This document shows, piece by piece, positions 25,643 to 35,144 of a stretch of 64,000 nucleotides of DNA (the stretch's first letter is position 1; each line of letters begins with the position of its first letter). The stretch comes from Paenibacillus sp. 481. GTDB lineage: Bacteria > Bacillota > Bacilli > Paenibacillales > Paenibacillaceae. The stretch spans positions 682,001 to 746,000 of the forward strand of contig NZ_CP075175.1 in assembly GCF_021223605.1 (NCBI RefSeq), written 5' to 3'. The notes below the pieces were generated by a model, which was not told the origin of the DNA, ran no database searches, and worked only from the letters and a program-made list of their open reading frames with translations. A program made the translations under genes and the position numbers.

Positions 25643-28600
25643 TTAAATGGAAAGCGCTAGACCAATCGTCTTCGTTCCGAGATCGATTTGCTCCATCTCT
25701 GCTGTTGCTTCAAAGCTCAAGCTTGCAACAAGTACATTATCACGCAGTGTCGTTTCAAAGGCTTGAATAGCTGCTTTTAATTCGTCATCAACCGCGATTA
25801 CGATATGAACGCGCTTCTCGATTGGGAAGTCGTGCTTTTTACGTGTATCTTGGATCGCACGTACAACTTCACGTACCCAACCCTCTTGCTCAAGCTCTGG
25901 TGTAATGTCTGTGTTCAACGCCACCGTCAACTGATAACCAGAAGCAGAAGCAAAACCTGATTTCGCTTGCTTTTCAACAAGCAACTCGTCACGTGTAACC
26001 GTCAACGATTCACCGTCTGGGCTAGAGAAGTTCCATTCCCCTTGCTCGACCACTTGACGCGCTTCTTCAACCGTCATCAATTTCAACGCATTTTGCATCG
26101 GCCCGACGTTTTTGCCAAACTTTTTGCCTGCTACTTTCAAGTTTAGCTTCAGCGTAAAGTCGACGAAGCCGTTATCGCTCGTTTCGATGCGAATTTGCTT
26201 CACGTTGATCTCGTCTTTAATAACTTCTTCATAGCCACCAAGATCAAATTCACGATCCATCGACACGATAAGCTCTGACAATGGTTGGCGTGTTTTGATG
26301 CCCGTTTCGTTACGCACGTTGCGTGCAAGTTCAACGATTTGGCGTGCCGTTTCCATATCGCGCTCCAAGTCTGCGTCGATTAAGGCTGCATCTGCTTGCG
26401 GATAGCTGTCCAAGTGCACGCTCTCGCACTTACCACCAAGGTTGCCATAAATGTCTTCGGCAATCATCGGCGCAAATGGCGCGATAAGCTTCGACAACGT
26501 CAACAACACACTGCGTAGCGTTTGGTAAGCGGATAGCTTATCTTCTGTCATTTCGCTGCCCCAGAAACGGTCACGCGAGCGACGGATGTACCAGTTGCTA
26601 AGCTCGTCTACATACAGCTCAATTGCTTTTGCTGGATTTAAGAAGTCGTTCGTTTGCAAACCTTTGTTCACAGACGCTACAAGCGTATGCAAGCGGGACA
26701 AAATCCAACGATCCAACTTATTGTTCGAAGGACGCTCTGCATATGCCTTGTAATCATAATTATCGATCGTTGCGTACAAAGCCATAAAGGCATGTGTATT
26801 CACAAGCGTATCAATTACTTTGGACTTCGCTTCCGCAACGATTTGCTTCGAGAAGCGCTTCGAGTTCCAAGGAGCACTATCAGACAAGAGCGCCCAACGG
26901 AAAGCATCTGTACCGAACTCGTTAATAATATCCCAAGGGTCGATAACGTTACCTTTCGACTTGGACATTTTTTGACCATTTTCATCCAATACAAAACCTG
27001 TGGAAATAACCGCTTTATACGGCGCTTTGCCGTTGAACAACGTCGAGATCGCCATCAAGCTGAAGAACCAGCCACGCGTTTGGTCAATACCTTCGCAAAT
27101 GATGTCTGCCGGATACTGTTCGTTAAACGTCTTCTCATCGCCAAACGGGTAATGCTGCTGTGCAAACGGCATCGAACCGCTGTCAAACCATACGTCGATC
27201 ACTTCGGACGTACGCTCCATGACGCCACCTTCACAATGTGAGCAGTTGAGCTTCACTTCGTCTACATATGGCTTATGCAGCTCTAAATCCTCGCTGATAG
27301 GCGTTGTAGCGCGCGCACGCAAGTCTGCATGGCTGTGCGGTGCATGTTCGCCGTGACAAGACGTACATACCCACACGTTCAGCGGCGTACCCCAGTAACG
27401 GTTACGGCTAATGTTCCAGTCCACGAGATCTTCCAAGAATTTACCGAAACGGCCTTCACGGATATGACCTGGGTACCAGTCTACTTTGCTGTTATTTTCG
27501 ATCAATTGCTCTTTAACCGCAGTCGTCTTAATAAACCAAGAATCTGTCGCGTAGTAGAGCAAAGGCGACTTACAGCGCCAGCAGAATGGATAGCTGTGCT
27601 CATATTTTTCCTTGCTGTACAATGTTCCACGCTCAGACATCATTCTTACAATGTCAATATCGCAATCTTTAACGAAGCGACCCGCAAAATCGGTTACTTC
27701 ATCTGTGTAACGACCTTGGCCATTTACAACGCTGAAGAACGTAATGCCGTTCTCACGGCAGCTCTTGTAGTCATCTTCACCGTGTGCAGGCGCCATATGA
27801 ACGATACCTGTACCACTCGTATCTGTGACGAAGTCCGCAGCAACAATTTTATGTGCGTCTTCAGGCTTCACATACAAGAAAGGTGCTTCGTACGTTTGAC
27901 CAATAAACTCCGATCCTTTATGCTCGGACACGATCTCGTATTCGCCTTTCATCACGTCTGAGACGAGATTTTTAGCGACGATGTACACGCCGTCTTCTTG
28001 CTTCACACGAACATAGTCCATGTTCGGGTTCATCGCAAGCGCTGCGTGCGATGGTAGCGTCCAAGGCGTTGTCGTCCACGCCAACACGTAGTCGCCGCTG
28101 TTGTCCAGCTTGAATTTAGCTGTAGCGGACAAATCTTTAACCGTTTCGTAACCTTGCGCAACCTCGTGCGAGCTAAGCGTCGTTTGGCAGCAAGGGCAGT
28201 ACGGGCTTACGCGGTGTCCGCGATACAGCAAACCTTTACCATGAATCGTGGACAAAATGTGCCATACGCTCTCGATATATTTGTTATCCAACGTAATGTA
28301 CGGATTGTCCAGATCGGTCCAATAACCGATTGCTTCTGTCAGCTCGCGCCATTGTTTCTCGTACGTAAATACGCTGTCTTTACATTTTTCAATAAACTTC
28401 TCGACGCCAAATTTCTCAATTTCTTGCTTACCAGAAATACCAAGCGCTTTCTCGACGCCCAGTTCAACCGGCAATCCGTGTGTATCCCAACCAGCTTTAC
28501 GTACGACACGGTAACCCGCCATCGTCTTGTAACGGCCGATGAAGTCTTTAATGACGCGTCCCAACACGTGCCCAATATGAGGAGCTCCGTTTGCTGTCGG

Positions 28601-28738
28601 CGGCCCTTCGTAGAACACGAAGTTTTGGCTTCCTTCACGGGATTCCATCGATTTTTTAAACGTGTTCTCTGCGTTCCACTTGGCTAATACGCGCTGCTCG
28701 CGTACGCGGGCATGTTCTCTTACATCTACTTTTTTCAC
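25643..28738 (-). CDS. ileS: Isoleucyl-tRNA synthetase, type 2 (long, eukaryote-like)
   Basis: A 1031-residue class I synthetase that charges tRNA-Ile. The HIGH signature is at 54-57 (GAPHIGHVLGR), the CP1 editing domain runs through WTTTPWTLPSHAAL (about 222) and GIVHMAPAHGEDD (about 311), and KMSKS is at 590-594. CxxC-type zinc motifs lie near 181-184, 386-389 and about 458-503. The length, the FYEGPPTANG lead-in and the long C terminus identify type 2 IleRS. B. subtilis IleS, at this locus, is type 1 and about 920 residues long. Type 2 enzymes are as a class poorly inhibited by mupirocin. The start is GTG 28738, 10 nt after GAGAGG. A T-box leader controls it. Confidence 0.93.
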   Translation of the reverse strand: MKKVDVREHARVREQRVLAKWNAENTFKKSMESREGSQNFVFYEGPPTANGAPHIGHVLGRVIKDFIGRYKTMAGYRVVRKAGWDTHGLPVELGVEKALGISGKQEIEKFGVEKFIEKCKDSVFTYEKQWRELTEAIGYWTDLDNPYITLDNKYIESVWHILSTIHGKGLLYRGHRVSPYCPCCQTTLSSHEVAQGYETVKDLSATAKFKLDNSGDYVLAWTTTPWTLPSHAALAMNPNMDYVRVKQEDGVYIVAKNLVSDVMKGEYEIVSEHKGSEFIGQTYEAPFLYVKPEDAHKIVAADFVTDTSGTGIVHMAPAHGEDDYKSCRENGITFFSVVNGQGRYTDEVTDFAGRFVKDCDIDIVRMMSERGTLYSKEKYEHSYPFCWRCKSPLLYYATDSWFIKTTAVKEQLIENNSKVDWYPGHIREGRFGKFLEDLVDWNISRNRYWGTPLNVWVCTSCHGEHAPHSHADLRARATTPISEDLELHKPYVDEVKLNCSHCEGGVMERTSEVIDVWFDSGSMPFAQQHYPFGDEKTFNEQYPADIICEGIDQTRGWFFSLMAISTLFNGKAPYKAVISTGFVLDENGQKMSKSKGNVIDPWDIINEFGTDAFRWALLSDSAPWNSKRFSKQIVAEAKSKVIDTLVNTHAFMALYATIDNYDYKAYAERPSNNKLDRWILSRLHTLVASVNKGLQTNDFLNPAKAIELYVDELSNWYIRRSRDRFWGSEMTEDKLSAYQTLRSVLLTLSKLIAPFAPMIAEDIYGNLGGKCESVHLDSYPQADAALIDADLERDMETARQIVELARNVRNETGIKTRQPLSELIVSMDREFDLGGYEEVIKDEINVKQIRIETSDNGFVDFTLKLNLKVAGKKFGKNVGPMQNALKLMTVEEARQVVEQGEWNFSSPDGESLTVTRDELLVEKQAKSGFASASGYQLTVALNTDITPELEQEGWVREVVRAIQDTRKKHDFPIEKRVHIVIAVDDELKAAIQAFETTLRDNVLVASLSFEATAEMEQIDLGTKTIGLALSI

Positions 28739-28795
28739 GTCTGCTCATCCTCTCTATCTGTTCATCTCATGTAGACCCATAACACGGTTAAAAAT

Positions 28796-28832
28796 AAAAA
28801 AAGCCCCGCCCCAAAAAAGGGACGAGACGTAC
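28796..28832 (-). terminator. T-box terminator of ileS
   Basis: GTCTCGTCCC and GGGGCGGGGC (several G-U pairs) close around a T6 loop and are followed by TTTTTTTATTTTT on the minus strand. This is the competing structure to the T-box antiterminator. Confidence 0.88.
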
Positions 28833-29194
28833 TCGCGTTACCACCCTTGTTCCGCCCTGATCAATCACAATCCATTCATGGGCGACACTCTGTCACGCAT
28901 ACGGCGCTAACAACTAATCCTGATCGATCAGGGTTAATTGTCACTACCAGACAATATACGTGCCCTCGTTAACGGAAGGGCTCCGGCTCAGCCTACATTG
29001 ATGTTATCGCGACCGCTGTACATCCTAGCGTGTCACTTGGCAACAAATTCAGCTTCACTTCTCAGGGATGATGTCTCATTACGGCTTGCTCATCGGCTCT
29101 CACCTAATCCGACTCTCTGCAGAACAAGGGCGTAACGGCGCGTTCCCGTCAACGAATATGCAGTATTCACTAATGACTAATCGTTATCGAATAA
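28797..29194 (-). promoter_or_regulatory. T-box riboswitch (tRNA-Ile-sensing leader) of ileS
   Basis: The leader of about 400 nt has the T-box core AGGGTGGTAACGCG (28833-28846), which binds the uncharged tRNA acceptor end, just upstream of the terminator. Stem I occupies the 5' half, with GAAGTGAAGCTGAATTTG resembling the conserved GA/AG features. A candidate AUC specifier lies in GATAACATCAATG. Uncharged tRNA-Ile would stabilise the antiterminator and turn ileS on. Confidence 0.9.
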
Positions 29195-29200
29195 TACATA

Positions 29201-29229
29201 GTTATAACTTGAAATGACAAAAAAGTCAA
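29201..29229 (-). promoter_or_regulatory. ileS promoter
   Basis: TTGACT (29224-29229) and TATAAC (29201-29206) on the minus strand, with 17-bp spacing, immediately upstream of the T-box leader. Confidence 0.8.
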
Positions 29230-29263
29230 TCGGCTACACATGAAGTGCGGCCGTTTCGTTATG

Positions 29264-29746
29264 CTAGTACAATTCCTTTACTTCAGCGCGATCCAGCGCT
29301 TCCCAGCCATCTTGATTCAATAGCTCAAGCTGTGCTTCCACGAGTGTACGGAAACGAGTGCGGTAAATGGAAGCCTGCTTTTTCAGCTCTTCCACTTCAA
29401 TGGCAACTTTACGTGATTTAGAAAGCGCGTCATTGACGATGCGATCCGCATTTTTCTCAGCCTCTTTAACGATGAGCTGCGCTTCTTTTTTCGAATTGTT
29501 CTTCACTTCGTCAGCTGCTTCTTGGGCTACGATAATCGTTTTACTAAGCGTCTCTTCGAGCGTAGAAAAATGATTTAATTTCTCCTGCAACCCTGCTGCA
29601 TGGTTTTGCAATTCTTTATTTTCACGAATTATGGCTTCGTAATCTTTAATGATTTGGTCAAGAAACTCGTTGACTTCATCTTCATCATAGCCCCGTAATT
29701 TACGGCTGAACTCCTTATTATGTATATCAAGTGGCGTCAATGGCAT
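29264..29746 (-). CDS. divIVA: Division-site protein DivIVA
   Basis: This peripheral membrane scaffold binds negatively curved membrane at septa and poles and recruits Min and sporulation factors. The 160-residue protein opens MPLTPLDIHNKEFSRKLRGY with the DEDEVNEFLDQ signature of the lipid-binding domain, followed by a long coiled coil (about 25-140, rich in E/K/A heptads). ATG 29746 was chosen because GGAGGT lies 7 nt upstream and the N terminus then matches the family exactly; three extra codons precede it in the open frame. Confidence 0.96.
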   Translation of the reverse strand: MPLTPLDIHNKEFSRKLRGYDEDEVNEFLDQIIKDYEAIIRENKELQNHAAGLQEKLNHFSTLEETLSKTIIVAQEAADEVKNNSKKEAQLIVKEAEKNADRIVNDALSKSRKVAIEVEELKKQASIYRTRFRTLVEAQLELLNQDGWEALDRAEVKELY

Positions 29747-29786
29747 GATGTGCACCTCCCATAAAAATACGATCTCGATTTAGACA

Positions 29787-30575
29787 TTACGCATAAATGC
29801 CGACTGTCACGCGTGTCCGTCCTTTTTTAGTTACGCCTTCCACTTCAAGCACTTTAAAGCGTCCAAACCCTTGCAGCGAAATGACATCGCCGGCTTTCAA
29901 CTGCGCAGCAGGGTTTTCTTCCACTTTCCAATTCACTTTACAACGCCCTGCCTTAATGGGGGCTAATATTTTAGTCCTACTTAGGCGAAAGACGTCGCTC
30001 ACAATACCATCCAAACGTAAGGACGCTACGGTAAAGCTCATCGGTTTAAGTTCTACTTGTGTGGGTTGCAGTTGCGTTACCGGAAGTAATTGGGTCAAGA
30101 CTGGAACACGATGTACTTGCCGAAAATGAACATCCAAGTAAGAAGCAATATCCTCTGTCACAAGCATATGACAGCCATCGTCTGCGACGTGAATATCGCC
30201 AATCTTATCGCGTTTAATTCCAAGCCCTAACACAGCTCCTAAAAAATCGCCATGCTCCAGTTCAATCCACTTGCGATCAGGCGAGCTTACGGACAAGACA
30301 AGTATCCCCATCTCTTCATCCGAGATATACGCATAATCAGGCGCAATATACGCTCGACAACGCTCTGCACCTGTATAGCCGCCATCAAGCCGCACTTGAA
30401 CATCAGGGTGGCGATTAGCCAATGTCGTTAAAATAAAGGCTTGTCTCGGGTCAAGAAAGTCTGTGCGACGTTGTTCATGTGCTTCGGCTGCCCGTAGCAC
30501 CCACTCCCATGCTCGATCAACGAATGCACGCTCGTCCGGATGAAAGTGGGCATAAATGTGATCTTGTGTACTCAT
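29787..30575 (-). CDS. ylmH: YlmH: S4-domain RNA-binding protein
   Basis: A 262-residue protein of the YlmH family. An N-terminal domain (HFHPDERAFVDRAWEWV, LTTLANRHPDVQVRLDGGY) is followed by a central domain (GDFLGAVLGLGIKRDKIGDI) and a C-terminal S4 domain (about 185-245: SLRLDGIVSDVFRLSR, VEENPAAQLKAGDVISL). YlmH proteins bind RNA and have been linked to ribosome rescue on obstructed large subunits. It lies between ylmG and divIVA, as in Bacillus. Confidence 0.92.
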   Translation of the reverse strand: MSTQDHIYAHFHPDERAFVDRAWEWVLRAAEAHEQRRTDFLDPRQAFILTTLANRHPDVQVRLDGGYTGAERCRAYIAPDYAYISDEEMGILVLSVSSPDRKWIELEHGDFLGAVLGLGIKRDKIGDIHVADDGCHMLVTEDIASYLDVHFRQVHRVPVLTQLLPVTQLQPTQVELKPMSFTVASLRLDGIVSDVFRLSRTKILAPIKAGRCKVNWKVEENPAAQLKAGDVISLQGFGRFKVLEVEGVTKKGRTRVTVGIYA

Positions 30576-30599
30576 AGCTGTTCTCCGTTATGGTTAACT

Positions 30600-30875
30600 T
30601 CAAATTTGCTTCATAATAAATTCAATTACTGCAAATAAACCTACTTCTACAAAACGAAGCGTGAACAATGCAACAATTGGAGAAATGTCGATCATGCCGC
30701 CAATCGGCGGGATAAAGCGACGGAACGGCGCTAAGTAAGGCTCAACAATCTTGCTTAAAAACTCACCAATAAAGCTCTCTCGCACGTTAGGCAACCATGA
30801 CATCAACACATAAATAATGATGAGCCACGAGTAAATTTGGAAAAATATTTGTAAGTATTCATAAACAGCAGACAA
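30600..30875 (-). CDS. ylmG: YlmG/YggT family membrane protein
   Basis: A 91-residue protein with two hydrophobic helices (about 8-27, IFFQIYSWLIIIYVLMSWLP, and about 64-88) flanking the conserved EPYLAPFRRFIPPIGGMIDISP loop, which defines the YggT family. It is part of the division cluster next to sepF. Its precise role is unsettled. The start is TTG 30875, 8 nt after GAGGTG. Confidence 0.92.
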   Translation of the reverse strand: MSAVYEYLQIFFQIYSWLIIIYVLMSWLPNVRESFIGEFLSKIVEPYLAPFRRFIPPIGGMIDISPIVALFTLRFVEVGLFAVIEFIMKQI

Positions 30876-30882
30876 ATTCAGG

Positions 30883-31338
30883 TCACCTCATTTGTTTGTA
30901 ATCAAGCTCTTCTGCGAACATCTCTGTGATGGCACCTTGAATCTCAACATGTTCAGGCGTGCAAATAAAAATGTTGCTCCCAATCTTCGATATGTTGCCA
31001 CTAAGTGCATACACGGTACCGCTTAAAAAATCAATAATGCGCAGCGCTTGATCGTTGCGCACACGCTGCAAGTTGACGACGACCGATCGGCGCGTTCGCA
31101 AGTGGTCAGCAATTTCTTGAGCTTCATCGTACGATCTCGGCTCATACAGCACGACCTTTGCCGCCTTCTGCGAGTGAATGCTAACGATGTTCGCTCCTTT
31201 CGCGGAGTTTCTGCGTTGATCAAAGACGGTTGCTTCCAACTCTTGGTCTTCGTCAGCCTCCGGGATACGCTCACGTTCCACAATCTCTTCCTCTTCTTGC
31301 ATCCCAATAAAATTCATAAAACGATTCATTACACCCAT
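30883..31338 (-). CDS. sepF: SepF: cell-division protein, FtsZ membrane anchor and bundler
   Basis: A 151-residue protein that forms rings, bundles FtsZ and anchors it to the membrane. It has an N-terminal amphipathic helix ([10 protein letters not shown]), an acidic linker, and the C-terminal SepF/DUF552 domain ([39 protein letters not shown]). I start at ATG 31338, 8 nt after AAGGG; its A is shared with the stop codon of ylmE (TAATG), giving tight coupling. Confidence 0.95.
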   Translation of the reverse strand: MGVMNRFMNFIGMQEEEEIVERERIPEADEDQELEATVFDQRRNSAKGANIVSIHSQKAAKVVLYEPRSYDEAQEIADHLRTRRSVVVNLQRVRNDQALRIIDFLSGTVYALSGNISKIGSNIFICTPEHVEIQGAITEMFAEELDYKQMR

Positions 31339-32024
31339 TATGATATCCCTTCTTTCCCCACCAGGATAGATCCGAGTCGAATCCAAGTTGCTCCTTCTTC
31401 GATGGCGATATCAAAATCGTTTGACATACCCATGGATAATTCATGTAACGGTTCAGGCAACGTCGCATTTAATTCATCGCGCAACTGACGCAACCGCTGA
31501 AAAACAGGCCTAGTCTCCTCAGGCTCTGCTTCAAATGGAGCCATCGTCATGTAGCCAATCGGCTTAACATGTGGGAGTGTGCGAAGTTGTTCAAGAAACG
31601 TCTTAACCTGTTCGGGCTCCAAGCCTTGTTTCGTTGCCTCACCTGATACGTTAACTTGAATAAAGCATCGCACCACTTGTCCTTGTGCGGATGCACGCTT
31701 TTCGATTTCCTGTGCTAATGACAGACGGTCCAGTGAATGGATGTAGGCGCATTTGCCCACAACATCTCTAACTTTACGTGTCTGTAAGGAACCAATAAAA
31801 TGCCACGTCGCTTCCGAACCGAATGCGTCCCATTTGGCCGCCGCATCCTGCCAACGATTCTCACCAATATGCGTTAATCCAGCACGTATCGCTGCTCCTG
31901 TTGCTTCAAGTGATACGTATTTGGTAACGGCAATTACTTGCACATCCTCAGAGCGTCTATTGCTGCGCATGCAAGCGGCTTCGATGCGTCGTGTTACGTC
32001 CTCGATTCGATGTTGCAACGTCAT
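31338..32024 (-). CDS. ylmE: YggS/YlmE family PLP-homeostasis protein
   Basis: A 228-residue PLP-binding TIM-barrel protein of the PROSC/YggS family, which buffers free PLP and affects amino acid pools. The PLP lysine is in VIAVTKYVS, followed by [22 protein letters not shown] and the C-terminal [20 protein letters not shown] phosphate site. ATG 32024 is preceded at 9 nt by AAGGG and lies 5 nt after pgeF. Confidence 0.94.
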   Translation of the reverse strand: MTLQHRIEDVTRRIEAACMRSNRRSEDVQVIAVTKYVSLEATGAAIRAGLTHIGENRWQDAAAKWDAFGSEATWHFIGSLQTRKVRDVVGKCAYIHSLDRLSLAQEIEKRASAQGQVVRCFIQVNVSGEATKQGLEPEQVKTFLEQLRTLPHVKPIGYMTMAPFEAEPEETRPVFQRLRQLRDELNATLPEPLHELSMGMSNDFDIAIEEGATWIRLGSILVGKEGIS

Positions 32025-32029
32025 GTTAG

Positions 32030-32884
32030 TCATCCCTTCTGCCAACCAATCCAGCTCATCATTCTGCCCGTATTGCCGTTCTCCACGCGGTGCGAGAAAA
32101 ACAAATCAGTACGACAACCCGTGCACAACTTAGTACATTCGATGTTTATAGCTAAAATTCCTGCTTCTATCAACAAATGTCGATTGAGTTCTCTTAAATC
32201 CAACATGGCGTGGCCGGTCGTCGTAGGCTGTAGGACAGAAGCATGTACAGACTCATTTGCATGTCCAAGTACATGGCATACTTCCTTTATTACCCGCTCG
32301 TCCACTTCGTAACAACATGACCCGATAGACGGCCCAATCGCAGCATGAATATGGTCCGGGTTGCATCCATAAACGTCTTGCATCTGTTGAACAGTACGCG
32401 CTGCAATCTGCGACACAGTTCCCTTCCAACCAGCATGAGCAAGACCGGTCACACGTGTCACCGGATCAACGAAGAGCAGCGGTACACAATCGGCATAAAA
32501 GGAAGTTAGCATCACGTCAGCCAAATCCGTTATAAGTGCATCCGCGTCTTGAATCGCCTGTTCTCGTACGGCTCTCCCTTTACCTCGGTCTTCTAAGGTT
32601 ACTGGATAAACGTGATTGCCGTGCACTTGCTCCGCACATGTCCACGCTTCAAACGGCAACCCACAAGCAGTAGCAACCCGTTTGCGATTATTGATGACAG
32701 CGGCGGGATCATCATGCACATGTAAGGCACAATTAAGCGAAGTACATGCCCCATCACTTACCCCGCCTAGCCTTGTCGTAAAGCCTGCTGACAATCCAGG
32801 CATCGTATGAGTCCATTGTTCCAGTACCAGCAAAGTTGGCTCATTAACGTCGTTAGGACGTTGAAGTACAAAAGGTTCCATCAA
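32030..32884 (-). CDS. pgeF: Peptidoglycan editing factor PgeF (YlmD; laccase-like domain)
   Basis: A 284-residue protein of the YfiH/YlmD (PgeF) family, once called polyphenol oxidase; E. coli PgeF corrects misincorporated amino acids in peptidoglycan. The conserved metal ligands appear in AEQVHGNHV, SFYADCVPLLF and LAHAGWKGT, and near the C terminus in CTGCRTDLFFSHR. Located between ylmC and ylmE, as in Bacillus. Confidence 0.93.
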   Translation of the reverse strand: MMEPFVLQRPNDVNEPTLLVLEQWTHTMPGLSAGFTTRLGGVSDGACTSLNCALHVHDDPAAVINNRKRVATACGLPFEAWTCAEQVHGNHVYPVTLEDRGKGRAVREQAIQDADALITDLADVMLTSFYADCVPLLFVDPVTRVTGLAHAGWKGTVSQIAARTVQQMQDVYGCNPDHIHAAIGPSIGSCCYEVDERVIKEVCHVLGHANESVHASVLQPTTTGHAMLDLRELNRHLLIEAGILAINIECTKLCTGCRTDLFFSHRVENGNTGRMMSWIGWQKG

Positions 32885-32928
32885 CTTTCACCTCAACGTC
32901 CATTTTACCACAATGCCGCCGATGACGC

Positions 32929-33228
32929 CTATGCTTTATGTTGGATGGAAGCATCATCATAATGCTCGACCCGCGATTCAGTCCGAACCGTTTTGACTTC
33001 CTCCATCTTGACTAAGACCACATCAGCGCCGATCTTGATGATGTTCCGCCACGGAATGATGAGTTCCGTTCCACCGCCGAACATGCCGAGAAATTTGCTG
33101 TAGTTCGGGACGACGATTGCATCTATTCGCCCGTGCTTTAGATCAAGCTCTAAATCGCTAATCTGACCTAGCTTTTTTCCGTCCACAATGTTGATAACGT
33201 CTTTCGTTTGGAAATCCGATATTTTCAT
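32929..33228 (-). CDS. ylmC: YlmC/YmxH family PRC-barrel protein
   Basis: A 99-residue PRC-barrel protein. It starts MKISDFQTKDVINIVDGKKL, continues GQISDLELDL, and has the LIIPWRNIIKIGADVVLV core of the family. A charged tail follows. Its role is not known; the gene is next to sigG in endospore formers. I start at ATG 33228 because this matches the family N terminus; the open frame extends 13 codons further. Confidence 0.88.
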   Translation of the reverse strand: MKISDFQTKDVINIVDGKKLGQISDLELDLKHGRIDAIVVPNYSKFLGMFGGGTELIIPWRNIIKIGADVVLVKMEEVKTVRTESRVEHYDDASIQHKA

Positions 33229-33446
33229 CGCTCTCACCACATCAGTTCGAATTTTAGTTCGGGCCATTGATTATAGTTAAGTATATGTGAACGATGGGCA
33301 AAATGTCCTCTAACCTACCTAAACGGTGAGAAAAACTCCTATCGAAGTCCTTCGGGGATGAGCGACCGCGTTTTAAAGGTTGTTTTTATCGCCAATATAA
33401 AATTTGATGTAGATAAGGAAGGGGGAAATCATAAATTTTATATATG

Positions 33447-33481
33447 GAAAAAAAAGCCGCCGCGTAGTACGCGGACGGCCA
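33447..33481 (-). terminator. Terminator after sigG
   Basis: GGCCGTCCGCGTAC / TACGCGGCGGC stem followed by TTTTTTTTCC on the minus strand, 13 nt past the sigG stop codon. Confidence 0.88.
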
Positions 33482-33493
33482 AACGTTCGCTTA

Positions 33494-34276
33494 TTACGTG
33501 CGAACATGCTTCTGCATTTGATTGATAGCTGACTTTTCCAAGCGTGAGACTTGAGCTTGCGAAATGCCGATTTCATCGGCCACTTCCATTTGCGTCTTGC
33601 CTTCGAAAAATCGCATGGACAAAATCATTTTTTCGCGCTCATTCAGCTTGCGCATCGCCTCGCGCAGTGCAATTTCTTCGATCCACGATACGTCCTTGTT
33701 TTTGTCGTCACTAATCTGATCCATGACGTAAATCGGGTCGCCACCGTCATGGTATATAGGTTCAAACAATGAGACCGGGTCTTGAATCGCGTCTAACGCA
33801 AAGACAACATCTTCCTTCGGCACATTTAGTGCTTCGGAAATTTCGAGAATCGTCGGCTCACGCGCATTTTGATTCGTCAGCGAATCGCGTACTTGCAACG
33901 CTTTATACGCAATGTCGCGTAAGCTACGGGATACCCGAATCGGGTTGTTATCCCGCAAGTAGCGCCGAATTTCGCCGATAATCATCGGTACGGCGTATGT
34001 GGAGAATTTTACATTTTGCCCCAAATCGAAGTTGTCTATCGCTTTCATCAAGCCAATACAACCGACTTGGAACAAATCATCTACAAACTCGCCTCGATTG
34101 TTGAAGCGTTGAATTACGCTGAGCACGAGCCGCAAGTTGCCGTTTACCAGCTTCTCCCTAGCGGAACGGTCGTTTCGTTCCTGTAGAGCCACGAACAATT
34201 CTCTCATTTCGGCGTTGGTGAGCACAGGTAACTTTGATGTATCGACACCGCAAATTTCGACTTTGTTTCGGGTCAT
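33494..34276 (-). CDS. sigG: Late forespore sigma factor SigG
   Basis: A 260-residue sigma-70-type factor that runs late gene expression in the forespore. The N terminus TRNKVEICGVDTSKLPVL is diagnostic of sigma-G. Region 2 (NLRLVLSVIQRF, DLFQVGCIGLMKAIDNFD, YAVPMIIGEIRRYLRDN), region 3 and the region 4 helix-turn-helix (TQMEVADEIGISQAQVSRLE) are complete. GGAGG lies 9 nt before ATG. A candidate sigma-F promoter lies in the 82-nt gap after sigE. Confidence 0.98.
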   Translation of the reverse strand: MTRNKVEICGVDTSKLPVLTNAEMRELFVALQERNDRSAREKLVNGNLRLVLSVIQRFNNRGEFVDDLFQVGCIGLMKAIDNFDLGQNVKFSTYAVPMIIGEIRRYLRDNNPIRVSRSLRDIAYKALQVRDSLTNQNAREPTILEISEALNVPKEDVVFALDAIQDPVSLFEPIYHDGGDPIYVMDQISDDKNKDVSWIEEIALREAMRKLNEREKMILSMRFFEGKTQMEVADEIGISQAQVSRLEKSAINQMQKHVRT

Positions 34277-34311
34277 TCGTGAATACCTCCCAGGGGTGAA
34301 ACATTAATGTA

Positions 34312-34340
34312 CATTATCTCCCCGGGGTGCAATTTTATTC
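34312..34340 (-). promoter_or_regulatory. Candidate sigma-F promoter of sigG
   Basis: GGAGATAATG (34312-34321) fits the sigma-F -10 consensus GGnnAnAnTR, and GAATA (34336-34340) fits GYWTA except at one base, with 14 bp between. In B. subtilis sigG has a sigma-F promoter at this place. Confidence 0.5.
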
Positions 34341-34358
34341 CTGACGAAGCAACCCTTG

Positions 34359-35081
34359 TTAAACCATTTTATTGAATTCCTTACGCAGCCGCTTAATAAT
34401 TCGTTTTTCTAGCCGCGAAATGTAAGACTGTGAAATGCCGAGCAGATCGGCAACATCTTTTTGTGTTTTTTCTTCACCATCACTTAAACCAAAGCGCAGC
34501 TCCATGATGATACGTTCCCGTTCGCTTAGTTTATCGAGCGCTTTGTGCAGCAGCTTACGGTCAACCTGCTCCTCAATATTGCGGTAAATGGTGTCGTTTT
34601 CCGTTCCAAGCACGTCAGATAGCAACAATTCATTGCCATCCCAATCAATATTGAGCGGTTCGTCAAACGAAACTTCGGTTCGTGTCTTGCTGTTACGTCG
34701 CAAATACATCAAGATTTCGTTCTCAATACAGCGCGACGCGTAAGTAGCTAGCTTTATTTTTTTTTCCGGATCAAATGTATTCACAGCTTTAATGAGTCCG
34801 ATGGCTCCGATAGATACGAGGTCTTCAATATGAATTCCTGTATTTTCAAACTTGCGGGCGATATAGACGACTAATCGCAAATTGCGCTCAATCAGCATCG
34901 CTCGTATAGCTGCATCTCCCGTGTTCAATCTTCCTAATAAAAATTCCTCTTCCTCTCGCGTCAGTGGAGGCGGAAGCGCTTCACTACCACCAATATAGTA
35001 AATCTCATCACGTTTCAGTCCGAGCCAGAACAACAACCGATAGTAATAGAGCTGCATCGTCAGTTTCCATTTTAACCGCAT
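34359..35081 (-). CDS. sigE: Mother-cell sigma factor SigE (pro-form)
   Basis: The 240-residue precursor of the early mother-cell sigma factor. The hydrophobic/basic pro-sequence (about residues 1-28, [20 protein letters not shown]) is followed by [20 protein letters not shown], region 2 ([17 protein letters not shown]), [12 protein letters not shown], and the region 4 [20 protein letters not shown]. It is cleaved by SpoIIGA, encoded directly upstream. ATG 35081 is 7 nt after AGGAGG; the preceding codon is also ATG, so 35084 is possible. Confidence 0.97.
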   Translation of the reverse strand: MRLKWKLTMQLYYYRLLFWLGLKRDEIYYIGGSEALPPPLTREEEEFLLGRLNTGDAAIRAMLIERNLRLVVYIARKFENTGIHIEDLVSIGAIGLIKAVNTFDPEKKIKLATYASRCIENEILMYLRRNSKTRTEVSFDEPLNIDWDGNELLLSDVLGTENDTIYRNIEEQVDRKLLHKALDKLSERERIIMELRFGLSDGEEKTQKDVADLLGISQSYISRLEKRIIKRLRKEFNKMV

Positions 35082-35144
35082 CATCAATCCTCCTACATCA
35101 TGTGATAGAAGAGCCGTGTATAATCGAATGATCAATCGTATGAT

